Positions 46,056 to 55,021 of a stretch of DNA of 64,000 nt are shown piece by piece. Below the pieces are notes generated by a model. It had not been told where the DNA came from and did no database searches. It saw only the letters and a program-made list of their open reading frames with translations. This DNA comes from Phycisphaeraceae bacterium (lineage in GTDB: Bacteria; Planctomycetota; Phycisphaerae; Phycisphaerales; UBA1924): NCBI GenBank assembly GCA_020639195.1, contig JACKHB010000004.1, positions 541,332-605,331 on the forward strand. The letters are read 5' to 3'. Each line of letters begins with the position of its first letter. Position 1 is the first letter of the stretch. The position numbers and the translations under genes were made by a program.

Positions 46056-47039
46056 ATGATTCGAATCGCACCAATTGCATTCCTGCTTGCCGCTGCGGGC
46101 GTCGCGCATGCGCAGATCGTCGTGCCGCCCTCACAAAAGGAAGACGGCTTCAAGAACGTCGCCCCCCCTCAGGCCACGCCGGATCCCAAGCGACAGGGCA
46201 TGCTCATCGATCGATGGAACCAGGCCAAGGCGATCGTCGACAGCGGCGTTGTCGACGAACCCGTGCGGCTGGACGAGGCCGCGAACGCCGCGCGCCTCGA
46301 ACGCCGCAAGGCTCTCCAGGCGGAACTCGCCGACATCGAGTTCGAGTCGCTCGTAGAGCGGGACGAGAACGGGCGCGTGCTGCCGCTCGAGCGGCCCAAG
46401 GACTACCTCGCTCTCGAGCGCAACCCGCTTCTCGCCGACGAGACGGTCCGCCGTGCGGCGCGGGAGATTCTGAGGCATCGCCAGGATCGGCTCATGCGGG
46501 CGATCGTGATCAACGCCGACCTCATGCAGATGATCGACGAGGGCGCGATCGACCGCGCGACCATCTCAAACCGTGCGGCCATGGACAACCTCCGCCAGGC
46601 GTGTGTGGTGTTCATGAACACCAACTCTCTGGGCGACGATCTCGACGACTACGGGATCGTCGATGAGCGCCAAGACGCGATGCACTGGCGGATCGTGGCC
46701 AAGTACGACGAAGCGGCGCGGCGCGACCTCGTGGATGCCGCAAAGTCCGGCGAAATCGGGCAGGCATCAGCGCTCGACCTCATGGTTCGCTATCACCTGC
46801 GAGAGCCGATCGGTGAGTCGATCATGATCTACCAGGACGCGCTGCGAATCGCGGGTGATCACCTCGTCGAGATCGGCGAGCAGCGCCCGCCCGAGATCGG
46901 CCAGAAATACGCCGAGGCCGCCGTCCGTGCCAGCCAGGCCACGTCCGAGCAGCGCCTGACGATCGTGCGGGAGTTGGTGCACGCGCTGCCATTTTCCGAG
47001 AAGCAGGAACTGCTCCGCGCGGCCTGGGCGCTGCGGTAG
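46056..47039 (+). CDS. Secreted protein of unknown function, first of a tandem pair
   Basis: A 327-residue exported protein (signal MIRIAPIAFLLAAAGVAHAQ). It is alpha-helical and highly charged. Conserved stretches shared with the next gene include DRPK-like RPKDYLALERNPLLADE, GDDLDDYGIVDERQDAMHW, and the C-terminal block GDHLVEIGEQRPPEIGQKYAEAAVRASQA...EKQELLRAAWALR. AGGGAGA precedes the ATG at 46056. I do not recognise the family. The pair was evidently made by gene duplication. Confidence 0.75.
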   Translation: MIRIAPIAFLLAAAGVAHAQIVVPPSQKEDGFKNVAPPQATPDPKRQGMLIDRWNQAKAIVDSGVVDEPVRLDEAANAARLERRKALQAELADIEFESLVERDENGRVLPLERPKDYLALERNPLLADETVRRAAREILRHRQDRLMRAIVINADLMQMIDEGAIDRATISNRAAMDNLRQACVVFMNTNSLGDDLDDYGIVDERQDAMHWRIVAKYDEAARRDLVDAAKSGEIGQASALDLMVRYHLREPIGESIMIYQDALRIAGDHLVEIGEQRPPEIGQKYAEAAVRASQATSEQRLTIVRELVHALPFSEKQELLRAAWALR

Positions 47040-47058
47040 CACGAGCGATCGGAGACCA

Positions 47059-47976
47059 ATGACGCCGCATGTGCTGATCGGAGTCGCATTGCTCGTCCCC
47101 GCGGCGAAGGGCGAGATCGTGCCGGCGCCCACGGCTCGCCATCGGGGCTTTGAGAGTATCGCGACGCACAGCCGCGAGGCCATGATCGGAACTCGCATCA
47201 GCGACATTGTGCGGCAAAGGCTCGGCGACGCCCAGTCGCCCGAGCGAACCGCGCGCCGCCGGAGCATCGCCCGCGAGTTTCGGGACACCCCGAATCCGCT
47301 CGTTCGACGCGAGGAGTCCGGACGTGTGCGGCCGCTGGATCGCCCCAAGGAATTCGTCGCGATCGACCTGAACCCATTGATCGCCGACGAGCAGACACGA
47401 ACGGCCTGCCGGCTCGTGATCGAGCGCCGCGTCGAGCGCACGCTCGCGTCGATCGTCGAGAACGTCGATCTCATGGTCGAGCTTGATCGCGCGTTGGGTC
47501 GTGCGACCCACGACGATCAGACGGAGATCGACCGCATCCGCCTCATGATTGACGCCGTGTCGCCCGAAGAGTCGCTCGGCGACGAACTCGACGACGCCGG
47601 CATCCTCGACGAGCGGCAGGACGCGATGCACTGGTGGATGGTCAGCAGGTATGACGACGCGCTGCGCAAGGACATCATCGGCGCGACGCGGGAGGATCGG
47701 CCGCAGAAACCGGACGAACTGCTGCGCTACCTGCTGCACGACCAGGCTTCCGAAGCGCTGACGATCTACCACGACGCCCTGCGCCTGGCGGGCGACCATC
47801 TCATCGAGATCGGCGCGCAGCGCCCGCCGCAGATTGGCCAGATGTACGCCGAGGCCGCGGTCCGTGCCAGCCAGGCCTCGGCCGAGGAGCGCTTCGAGAT
47901 CGTCCGCGACATGATCGAGCGTTTGCCGATGGACGAGAAGCAGGAACTGCTCCGCGGGGCGTGGGAGCTCCGTTGA
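47059..47976 (+). CDS. Secreted protein of unknown function, second of tandem pair
   Basis: A 305-residue paralogue of the protein encoded immediately upstream (19-base gap). Matching blocks include RPLDRPKEFVAIDLNPLIADE, GDELDDAGILDERQDAMHW and GDHLIEIGAQRPPQIGQMYAEAAVRASQAS...EKQELLRGAWELR. Its N-terminus (MTPHVLIGVALLVPAAKG) is a shorter, weaker signal peptide. It is probably on the same message. The conserved Asp/Glu/Arg pattern might be structural; no enzyme motif is apparent. Confidence 0.75.
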   Translation: MTPHVLIGVALLVPAAKGEIVPAPTARHRGFESIATHSREAMIGTRISDIVRQRLGDAQSPERTARRRSIAREFRDTPNPLVRREESGRVRPLDRPKEFVAIDLNPLIADEQTRTACRLVIERRVERTLASIVENVDLMVELDRALGRATHDDQTEIDRIRLMIDAVSPEESLGDELDDAGILDERQDAMHWWMVSRYDDALRKDIIGATREDRPQKPDELLRYLLHDQASEALTIYHDALRLAGDHLIEIGAQRPPQIGQMYAEAAVRASQASAEERFEIVRDMIERLPMDEKQELLRGAWELR

Positions 47977-47985
47977 TCCCGGGGC

Positions 47986-48567
47986 TCAGCCCTCTTCGGT
48001 CGGCTCGGCCTTCGGCTCGTTTCCGTCGATGGGCGCCGGCGCGGGCAGTGAGATCACGCCGACCTCCCACGCCTCGAACCCGGTGACGCGCCACGGGCTC
48101 GTGCCGCCACGGAGTTGGACGGTGACGCACTGGTGGCGTCCGGGCATCGCCTCGATCGGGCGGTGAATGTCCACCCACGCCGATGAGCCCCGGATGCGGA
48201 TCCGTCCGAGGCGATAGGAGCGTTCGGCCAGCCGTGCCCGCGTCAGCGGCTCGGCCCCCGCCCACGCCTTGCCCACGACAGCGCGGTACTGCACGGGCGT
48301 CATCCCGGGCGCCAGGCTGATCAGCACCGGCCCACCATCGGGCTCGCTCGCGAACTCACCGATCCGAGCCGCCTGGGGCGAGACCGATGGCGGAAGGTTC
48401 GTGATCGTCCATCGGAAGCTCTCGGCCATCACCGCCTCGAGCGAGGGATGGTTCAGCGTCTGGAGATTGATCTCGCGATCCGGCCCGGGCGTGTACGTCC
48501 CGTAGCCAGCGCACCCGCCCATCAGCGCCGCCACCGCCACCGCCGCGACCATCCGTGCCAGCATCAT
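47986..48567 (-). CDS. Lipoprotein of unknown function
   Basis: A 193-residue lipoprotein. The signal MMLARMVAAVAVAALMGGCAGY has a lipobox at MGGC. The mature part is mixed beta-like (SFRWTITNLPPSV, GPVLISLAPGMTPVQYRAVVGKAW, IRIRGSSAWVDIHRPIE, VTVQLRGGTSPWRVTGFEAWEVGVISLP). GAGGTGC precedes the ATG. The end is acidic (DGNEPKAEPTEEG). It is convergent with the tandem pair (ten bases apart) and divergent from ubiX. Confidence 0.75.
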   Translation of the reverse strand: MMLARMVAAVAVAALMGGCAGYGTYTPGPDREINLQTLNHPSLEAVMAESFRWTITNLPPSVSPQAARIGEFASEPDGGPVLISLAPGMTPVQYRAVVGKAWAGAEPLTRARLAERSYRLGRIRIRGSSAWVDIHRPIEAMPGRHQCVTVQLRGGTSPWRVTGFEAWEVGVISLPAPAPIDGNEPKAEPTEEG

Positions 48568-48641
48568 GCACCTCGGATTCTCGTGTCGTCTCACGCGGAG
48601 TCAGTCTATGGGCTCGGGCCGCCCGGCGCTACGATTCCACG

Positions 48642-49247
48642 ATGCGCACGGGCCGGATCGTCGTCGGCATCTCGGGGGCGTCGGGTGCGGCGTACAGCCT
48701 CCGATTCCTCGAGCAACTGCTCGGGCGCAACCTCGAGGTCCACCTCGTCGTCAGCGACTATGGCCGGCGGCTTCTGGCCGAGGAGGCCGGCGTGTCTCGC
48801 CTCGAGCGGGCAGCCCTGGCCCCCAACGTGGCCCCGGGCGCCGGCTCGCTGCTCATCCACCCGCACAAGGACGTCGGCGCCGTCATCGCCTCGGGCAGTT
48901 TCCTCCATGACGGTATGGTGGTGCTCCCGTGCTCGAGCGCCTCACTGGGCGCGATCGCCACCGGCTCGGGATCGAATCTGCTCAGCCGTGCCGCGGCGGT
49001 GACGCTCAAGGAACGCCGCCGCCTCATCCTCTGCCATCGCGAGACACCGCTGAGCCTGATTGATATCGAGAACATGCGGACCGTGACGCTGGCCGGCGGG
49101 GTCGTGTGTCCGACGAACCCGGGCTTCTATCTGAACCCGGCCCGCGTCGAAGACATCGTCGATTTCGTCGTGGGAAAGGTGCTCGATCTTCTCGAGATCG
49201 AGCACGACCTCGCGACCCGCTGGGGCGAGACACCCGCCCAACCCTGA
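48642..49247 (+). CDS. ubiX: Flavin prenyltransferase UbiX
   Basis: Makes prenylated FMN, the cofactor of UbiD-type decarboxylases. The 201 residues have RIVVGISGASGAAYSLRFLEQL (FMN-binding loop), LEVHLVVSDYGRRLL, IASGSFLHDGMVVLPCSSASLGAIATGSGSNLLSRAA (the active-site Ser/Cys region) and RLILCHRETPLSLIDIENM with FYLNPARVEDIVDFVVGKVLDLL. The ATG at 48642 fits the family length. No ubiD is in the window, so the dependent decarboxylase lies elsewhere. Confidence 0.95.
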   Translation: MRTGRIVVGISGASGAAYSLRFLEQLLGRNLEVHLVVSDYGRRLLAEEAGVSRLERAALAPNVAPGAGSLLIHPHKDVGAVIASGSFLHDGMVVLPCSSASLGAIATGSGSNLLSRAAAVTLKERRRLILCHRETPLSLIDIENMRTVTLAGGVVCPTNPGFYLNPARVEDIVDFVVGKVLDLLEIEHDLATRWGETPAQP

Positions 49248-49263
49248 TGCAGGCTTTCCAGCT

Positions 49264-52200
49264 TCACCCCGCCCACGCCGGCCGGCGCGCGCGAGCCTCG
49301 CGCGCGTTCTCCACCTCGATCGACACGCCCCCCACCAGCCGCAGCCGGTGCGGCCCCAGGAGCGTCTGCACCCCCCGCGCCAGGTCCGGTGTCAGCTCCG
49401 CCCGCAGCGCCGGCTCCGGCGTCAGCACCACCTCGTCCATCTCGGTCCGCACCACGAACTCAACGGGCGCGATCTCCCCCGGGACCGGCCCACGCGCCCG
49501 CAGCGCCGCGCCGAGTTCCTCCAGCGCCGGCTCGCCCGCCGTGTCATCGTCGAGCAGCACGCGCAGCCGCCCGCGCGTCAGCGGCACCCCGTCGATCGGC
49601 ACCAGCTGGTCCACGACCACCTGCGGCGTGCCCCGACGCAGGTCGATCCGCCCCAGCACGAACATCGGCTGATCCGACCGCGTCAGGTGCTCGTACCGCG
49701 CGTACGCGTCGGCGAACAGCACGCCGTCCACCGTGCCAGACAGGTCCTCGAGCGTCACCGCGGCCATCTTCTGCCCGGCGCTCGCGCCCTGGCGGACGAC
49801 GATCTCGCGCACGCTGCCCACCATCGCCGGGACGATCACGCGGATGTCCTGAGCGAGCTCGCGCGCCCGCGCGCTGGTGACCGTCGGGAACACCTCGGTC
49901 CACACCGACCACTCATCGAGCGGATGCGACGACGCGTAGAAGCCCAGCGCCTCCTTCTCCTGACGCAGGGTCTCGGCCTCGCTCCACGGCTCGACGCGGG
50001 CCAACGCGGTATCGATCGCCTCCGGCTCGGCGACCTCGGCGCCGAACCCGAACAGCTGCGCCTGGCCGCTGGCCCGGTCGCGCGCCACCTTCTGGCCCGC
50101 CTGGATCGCGCGCTCCAGCGTCGAGAGCATCGCGAACCGCGCCTCACGCCCGTGCACCTCGTCGAACGCCCCGCTGCGGATCAACGCCTCGATCGTCGCC
50201 TTGTTGGCCGCCTGCCCCGGCACGCGCTCGCAGAAATCAAACAGCGACGCGTACGGACCGCCGCGCGCCACCCCGCCCTCCTCCGCGGAAGCGGCCGCCT
50301 CCCGCTCCGCGACGATCGCCTCGATCGCCTTGCCGCCCACCCCCTTGATCGCCCGCAGGCCGAAGCGGATGTGCCCGGTGTCGGCGCGCGGCGCCTCCCC
50401 GGAGTCGAACACCACGCCAAACTCCGCCTGCGATCGATTGATCGACGGCGGCGACACACGGATGCCCTCGCCGATCATCCGGCCGCTGACGGGGTCGATC
50501 GTCCGCGTCCGTTTGCAGTCGTCTAAGTACCCCAGCCAGTCGCTCACCTTCTGCGCCTGGCTCTCATAGGTCAGGAACGCCGCCATGAACTGGCGCGGGA
50601 AGTAGGTCTTCAGGTACGCCGTCTGGTACGCGACAATCGCGTACCCGGTCGAGTGGCTCTTGTTGAATCCATACCCCGCGAAGTCCTCGATCAGCTTGAA
50701 CAGTTCTGCGCTCTTTGACGCGTCCAGCCCCTGCCCCGCCGCGCCCGCGACGAACCGCTCGCGCATGGATGCGATCACGTCCTTCTTTTTCTTGCTGATC
50801 GCCTTGATCAGCGTGTACGCCTCGCGAAGCGGGATGCCGCCCAACTCGTGGACGATCTGCATCACCTGCTCCTGGTACACCATCACCCCGTGCGTCTCGC
50901 GCGTGTGCCGGTCCACGATCTCGTGCACCCGCGGCACACGCTCGGTCCCGTGCTTGCGCCGCACGTAGTCCGGGATCAGGTCCATCGGCCCCGGACGGAA
51001 CAGCGCGTTGGCCGCGATCAGGTCCTCCAGCCGATCGGGCTTCATGTCCAGCAGCAACCGCCGCATCCCGCCCGACTCGAACTGGAACACGCCGGTGGTG
51101 TCCGCCCGCTGGAAGAGCGCAAAGACCCTCGGGTCGTCGTAGCGCAGGCGATCAAGATCCAACGGATGGGGCGAAGATGCCAACTCCCGCGCGTCGCTCG
51201 TCCGCTCCATCGCCTGATCGCTCCGCCCGACAGCGCGCCACACCTCCCCCTCCGGCAGCGTCTCTCTGATCAGTTTCTTGCACCGCTCGATGATGCTCAG
51301 GGTCCGCAGGCCTAGGAAGTCCATCTTCAGCAGGCCCATCTTCTCGCACGTCGGCCCGTCCCACTGCGTCACGATCTCGTGCTCGGCCGCGCCGCTCTGC
51401 TTGTACAGCGGCACGATCTCGTGCAGCGGCCGGTTCGCGATCACCACCCCCGCCGCGTGAACCCCCGCGTGCCGCGCCTGCCCCTCGATCACCATCGCCG
51501 TGTCGATCACCCGCCGCACCGGCTCCTCGGCCTCGTACCGCTTGGCCAGGTCCGGCGATTCCTTCAGCGCGCTCTCCAGCGTCGTGTGCAGCGCCTCGGG
51601 GATCAGCTTGGCCAGCTTGTCCGCCTCCGACACCGGCACATCCAGCACGCGGCAGACATCCCGCACCGCCGCTCGCGCCTTGAGCGTCCCGAACGTGATG
51701 ATCTGCGCCACGTGCGTGTACTTGGCCCGCACGTAGTCGATCACCCCCGCCCGCCCGTCCTGGCAGAGGTCGATGTCGATGTCGGGATACTCGCTGCGGT
51801 CCGGGTCGGTGAACCGCTCAAACAGCAGGCCGTACCGCTCCGGGCAGGCGTTGGAAAGCCCCAGCACATAGCCCACCATCGTGCCCACGCCCGAGCCGCG
51901 GGCCAGCGCCGGGATCCCCCGCTGCCGCCCCCAGTTCACGAAGTCCCACACGATCAGGAAGTACGCGCTGATGTGCTTCTCGGCCAGGATCGACAGCTCG
52001 CGCTCCAGCCGCGCCCGCACGCGATCGAGAAACTCCGCTTGTTCATCCGCGGCTTCTTCGCCATCTGCCCCCTGCCCTTTGCCGTTCTCGCCATACCGCC
52101 ACACCATCCCCGCCTCGGCCAGCATCCGCAGCGCCCGGTCGCACCCGGCCTTCATCTCCGCCTCATCGGCCCCGCCCGACTCGTACGCCTCCAGCTCGAA

Positions 52201-53220
52201 CCGCGAGCAGTAGTCCCGGTACCACGCCGTCAGATCGCCGAGATACACCGCGTCGTCGGCCCGCGGCAGGTCCTCCGGGATCCGCACCCGCACCATCGGC
52301 GCGTGGTTCTCCCCCACCGGCAGGTCCACCGCGCAGCGCTCGGCGATCCGCGCCGAGTTCAGCAGCGCCTCGCGCCCCTCCTCGCCGTACCCCGCAAAGA
52401 CCTCCCACATCTGCTCGGGGCTCTTGACGTACAGCTCCGGCGTGTAGTGCAGCCGGTCCGGCTCGGCCTTGCTCTTGCCCATCGAGATGCAGATCAGCGT
52501 GTCGTGCGCATCGTGATCCTCAGCGCGCAGAAAGTGGGCGTCGTTGTCGGCCACCAGCGGCAGGCCCAACTCCCGCGCCAGCCGGATCAGGTGCGGATTG
52601 ATCGCGATCTGCTCCGGCACGTGGTGCTGCAGCTCGATGTAGAAGCGCGCGTCCCCTGCGCCCTCGTCGCGTCCCCCAAACACCCGCGCATGCCACCGCG
52701 CGCTCTCCACCGCCCGCTCCCACCACGACTGGTCCTTCGTGTTCTCGTACGCCAGCAGGTGCTCGCCGATCTCGCTGCCCAGGTGGCCGTTGATCGCGAT
52801 CAGCCCGGCGCTGTGCCGCTCGAGCAGTTCCCGGTCGATCCGGGGCTTGTAGTAGAAGCCCGTGAGGTACGCCTCCGAGCACAGGTACAGGAGGTTCCGC
52901 CACCCCTCGTTGGTCTCGGCCAGCAGCACCAGGTGATACCCGCCGTCGGCCACGCCCGTGTGCGTCCGGTCCCGCCGGTCTCCCGGCGCCACGTACGCCT
53001 CGACCCCCAGGATCGGCTTGATCCCCGCCTGCTTCGCCGCGGCGACGAACTCCACCGCCCCGTGGATGTTCCCGTGGTCCGTCACGGCCACGGCGTCCAT
53101 CCCCAGTTCCTTCACCCGCTCGACCAGCCGGTCCAGCCGGTTCCCGCCGTCGAGCAGGGAGTACTCGCTGTGCAGATGGAGATGAACGAACGGTCGATCC
53201 GTCGTGGGCATCGGGCGCAT
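49264..53220 (-). CDS. dnaE: DNA polymerase III subunit alpha
   Basis: Replicative polymerase. The 1318-residue product begins with the PHP domain (FVHLHLHSEYSLLDGGNRLDRL, VTDHGNIHGAVEF), then the catalytic palm (GRQRGIPALARGSGVGTMVGYVLGLSNACPERYGLLFERF, EYPDIDIDLCQDGR with the two catalytic aspartates). It continues with fingers, the helix-hairpin region GYGFNKSHSTGYAIVAYQTAYLKTYFPRQFMAAFL, and the OB-fold and C-terminal parts. PHP residues look intact enough for metal binding. The first ATG is at 53220, a second at 53211. It is the DnaE1 type by the YPDIDIDL motif. Confidence 0.98.
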   Translation of the reverse strand: MRPMPTTDRPFVHLHLHSEYSLLDGGNRLDRLVERVKELGMDAVAVTDHGNIHGAVEFVAAAKQAGIKPILGVEAYVAPGDRRDRTHTGVADGGYHLVLLAETNEGWRNLLYLCSEAYLTGFYYKPRIDRELLERHSAGLIAINGHLGSEIGEHLLAYENTKDQSWWERAVESARWHARVFGGRDEGAGDARFYIELQHHVPEQIAINPHLIRLARELGLPLVADNDAHFLRAEDHDAHDTLICISMGKSKAEPDRLHYTPELYVKSPEQMWEVFAGYGEEGREALLNSARIAERCAVDLPVGENHAPMVRVRIPEDLPRADDAVYLGDLTAWYRDYCSRFELEAYESGGADEAEMKAGCDRALRMLAEAGMVWRYGENGKGQGADGEEAADEQAEFLDRVRARLERELSILAEKHISAYFLIVWDFVNWGRQRGIPALARGSGVGTMVGYVLGLSNACPERYGLLFERFTDPDRSEYPDIDIDLCQDGRAGVIDYVRAKYTHVAQIITFGTLKARAAVRDVCRVLDVPVSEADKLAKLIPEALHTTLESALKESPDLAKRYEAEEPVRRVIDTAMVIEGQARHAGVHAAGVVIANRPLHEIVPLYKQSGAAEHEIVTQWDGPTCEKMGLLKMDFLGLRTLSIIERCKKLIRETLPEGEVWRAVGRSDQAMERTSDARELASSPHPLDLDRLRYDDPRVFALFQRADTTGVFQFESGGMRRLLLDMKPDRLEDLIAANALFRPGPMDLIPDYVRRKHGTERVPRVHEIVDRHTRETHGVMVYQEQVMQIVHELGGIPLREAYTLIKAISKKKKDVIASMRERFVAGAAGQGLDASKSAELFKLIEDFAGYGFNKSHSTGYAIVAYQTAYLKTYFPRQFMAAFLTYESQAQKVSDWLGYLDDCKRTRTIDPVSGRMIGEGIRVSPPSINRSQAEFGVVFDSGEAPRADTGHIRFGLRAIKGVGGKAIEAIVAEREAAASAEEGGVARGGPYASLFDFCERVPGQAANKATIEALIRSGAFDEVHGREARFAMLSTLERAIQAGQKVARDRASGQAQLFGFGAEVAEPEAIDTALARVEPWSEAETLRQEKEALGFYASSHPLDEWSVWTEVFPTVTSARARELAQDIRVIVPAMVGSVREIVVRQGASAGQKMAAVTLEDLSGTVDGVLFADAYARYEHLTRSDQPMFVLGRIDLRRGTPQVVVDQLVPIDGVPLTRGRLRVLLDDDTAGEPALEELGAALRARGPVPGEIAPVEFVVRTEMDEVVLTPEPALRAELTPDLARGVQTLLGPHRLRLVGGVSIEVENAREARARRPAWAG

Positions 53221-53384
53221 CCTGCTTGGGTCCGGACCATCGTACCCGATGCGTCAATCACTCCGGCCGATTCCGACAGTCTCCTCAGCGCCATCCCCTG
53301 ACGTGCCACGGTGCCATTCGATCCACGCTCCACTCGCCCCACTCACCCCGAAATCCCTCTTGTCTCCTTCCCACCAAACCACCG

Positions 53385-53663
53385 ATGACCCGCCCCTACA
53401 ATCCCGCGGTGAACGCGTTCCAGTCCTTCCGAACCGTGCAACTGCAGGGCCTCACGCCCGCGCAGCGGTTCCTCTACACCTTCTTGATCGCTCTGGGCCT
53501 CGTCATCGGCCTGCTGATCATCATCCCCATCGCCGTGCTCGCCGCGATCCTCGCCGTCATCGCGACGCTCGTCCGCGCCCTGCGCCGGTGGACCCGCTCG
53601 CTCTGGGCCCCCAACGGCCCAATGGACGGCCGCCGCAACGTCCGGGTGATCGTCCGGGACTGA
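53385..53663 (+). CDS. Small membrane protein
   Basis: A 92-residue protein with a long hydrophobic segment (FLYTFLIALGLVIGLLIIIPIAVLAAILAVIATLV), probably one or two helices, followed by a basic tail (RALRRWTRSLW...RRNVRVIVRD). ATG 53385 is chosen; GTG at 53409 (VNAFQSFRTVQ) is equally possible. Function unknown. The start lies 165 bases from the dnaE start and divergent to it. Confidence 0.62.
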   Translation: MTRPYNPAVNAFQSFRTVQLQGLTPAQRFLYTFLIALGLVIGLLIIIPIAVLAAILAVIATLVRALRRWTRSLWAPNGPMDGRRNVRVIVRD

Positions 53664-53715
53664 CGCGCGCATCCCCCTCACGCCTCTTCGCCATCCGGGC
53701 GATGAACAATCACCC

Positions 53716-54186
53716 GTGCTCAGCCTCTTCACCAGCCCGAGGCCGCCCACGATCTCCACCACCCCCGCCTGCCGGCACTGCGGCTACGACCTATCGGGCC
53801 TGCACACCGCCGAGGGCCTGGGCACCTGCCCCGAGTGCGGCCACCCCTTCAACCCCGATGACCCCGCCTTCGTCCGCCCCCTCCCCGGACGCGCCGCATG
53901 GCTCGCCCTGCTCTGCTGGCCCACGCTCCTGGCCCTGGCGAGCTTCAAGCCCCTGCTGCTCCTCGCGGCGTGGCTCGGCGGCGCCTTCGCCGGGGGAGCC
54001 TTCACCATCCTCTGGCTCCTCGCGTGGCTGTTCTGCGCCGTCGCCTACCCCACGCTGATGTCCCGTCGAATCGCCGCGCCGCACGCCTTGACCGCCCCAG
54101 CCTCGGAGTATTCTGAGCACGTGACTTGGGCCATCACTCTCAACGTCGTGGGCTCGCTCCTGGCCCTTGCGCTCGTCTCCCTGTGA
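53716..54186 (+). CDS. Zinc-ribbon membrane protein
   Basis: A 156-residue protein. A CRHCGYDLSGLHTAEGLGTCPECGHPF zinc ribbon (two CxxC pairs) precedes four hydrophobic helices (AAWLALLCWPTLLALASF, LLLLAAWLGGAFAGGAFTILWLLAWLFCAVA, and a last VTWAITLNVVGSLLALALVSL). It starts GTG at 53716 and its stop overlaps the next gene (GTGA). The CGYDL...CPECG form recurs in planctomycete membrane proteins. Function unknown; the ribbon may bind zinc or nucleic acid. Confidence 0.75.
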   Translation: MLSLFTSPRPPTISTTPACRHCGYDLSGLHTAEGLGTCPECGHPFNPDDPAFVRPLPGRAAWLALLCWPTLLALASFKPLLLLAAWLGGAFAGGAFTILWLLAWLFCAVAYPTLMSRRIAAPHALTAPASEYSEHVTWAITLNVVGSLLALALVSL

Positions 54187-54629
54187 ATCCCGATTCGGAC
54201 ATCTTCACCCCCTGCCGCGAGTGCGGCTACGACCTCTGCGCCCTGCTCGGCCCAAAGAGCCCCGGCATCTGCCCCGAATGCGGCGAGGCCTTCAACCCCT
54301 ACGGCCCGTGGCGGCCCCGCCCTCTCCCACACCCCGTCCTTTGCCTCCTCCGCATGGCCTGGCCCACGCTCGCCATGCTCGTGCTCATGACCATCCTCGG
54401 AGCCAACCTCGCCGAGTGGGTCGGCCTCGCCCTCTCCATCACCTGGTTCATCTGGATCCCCGCGATCCTCTACGTCATCCTCGGTTGGCCCCCGCTCTGC
54501 GCCCACATCCTCGCCCAGCGCAGACCCCGGCGCGAGGTCCGCGTGCGCATCCGCCTCCTCGCGGCCGCGGGCGTCGCCACGAATCTGATCGTCTCGCTGC
54601 TCTGGCTCTCGATGCTCGCCCAGCGCTGA
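54183..54629 (+). CDS. Zinc-ribbon membrane protein, coupled to previous gene
   Basis: A 148-residue protein related to the upstream gene: CRECGYDLCALLGPKSPGICPECGEAF, then three or four membrane helices (LLRMAWPTLAMLVLMTILGANLAEWVGLALSITWFIWIPAILYVIL) and a last helix RLLAAAGVATNLIVSLLWLSML. The GTG start overlaps the stop of the preceding gene, so the two arose by duplication or at least are translated together. Function unknown. Confidence 0.75.
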   Translation: MNPDSDIFTPCRECGYDLCALLGPKSPGICPECGEAFNPYGPWRPRPLPHPVLCLLRMAWPTLAMLVLMTILGANLAEWVGLALSITWFIWIPAILYVILGWPPLCAHILAQRRPRREVRVRIRLLAAAGVATNLIVSLLWLSMLAQR

Positions 54630-54682
54630 CGGGCGCTCACAGGCACGGCACGGGAACACCACGGTCGCTCTCATGCGCTGAA

Positions 54683-54934
54683 CTACAGCACGAACACCAG
54701 CACGAACGCCAGCAGCACGACAACCACCGCCGCGATCCACCAGCGGCTCACCGGCGCATCCTTCTCTTCGAACGCGTGCCCGCACGCCTGGCAGATCTCC
54801 GACTGGTCGTACACCAGCGACCCGCACTCCGGGCACGTCCGGAACTCGTCGCCGAACCGCTCGAGATCCTCGGCGCTCGGCCCCTCGGGGTCGATCGCCT
54901 CCAACTCGTCCATCATGTCGCCGCGACCAGCCAT
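54683..54934 (-). CDS. Small acidic zinc-ribbon, tail-anchored membrane protein
   Basis: An 83-residue protein. The first half is acidic (MMDELEAIDPEGPSAEDLERFG), followed by a zinc ribbon (CPECGSLVYDQSEICQACGHAF) and a single C-terminal membrane helix (WWIAAVVVVLLAFVLVFVL). It starts MAGRGDMMDELE. Related in design to the two plus-strand zinc-ribbon genes just upstream but in reverse topology. Function unknown. Confidence 0.72.
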   Translation of the reverse strand: MAGRGDMMDELEAIDPEGPSAEDLERFGDEFRTCPECGSLVYDQSEICQACGHAFEEKDAPVSRWWIAAVVVVLLAFVLVFVL

Positions 54935-54955
54935 CCCACAACCCTAGCGAGCGCG

Positions 54956-54992
54956 CAAAGAGAACGCCGCGGGAAGGAGATCCTCGCGGCGT
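54956..54992 (-). terminator. Intrinsic terminator after PEP-CTERM gene
   Basis: Stem ACGCCGCG (54964-54971)/CGCGGCGT (54985-54992) with an inner AGGA/TCCT pair, followed on the minus strand by TTCTCTTTG. It lies 30 bases past the stop at 55022 and uses the same tail sequence as the other minus-strand terminators in this window. Confidence 0.75.
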
Positions 54993-55021
54993 ACGAGATG
55001 AGTCTCTCTCTCGTTCAGCGC

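Noticed and set aside
51379..53301. Plus-strand open frame of 640 codons opposite dnaE
   Set aside because: Antisense shadow, proline- and histidine-rich without motif.
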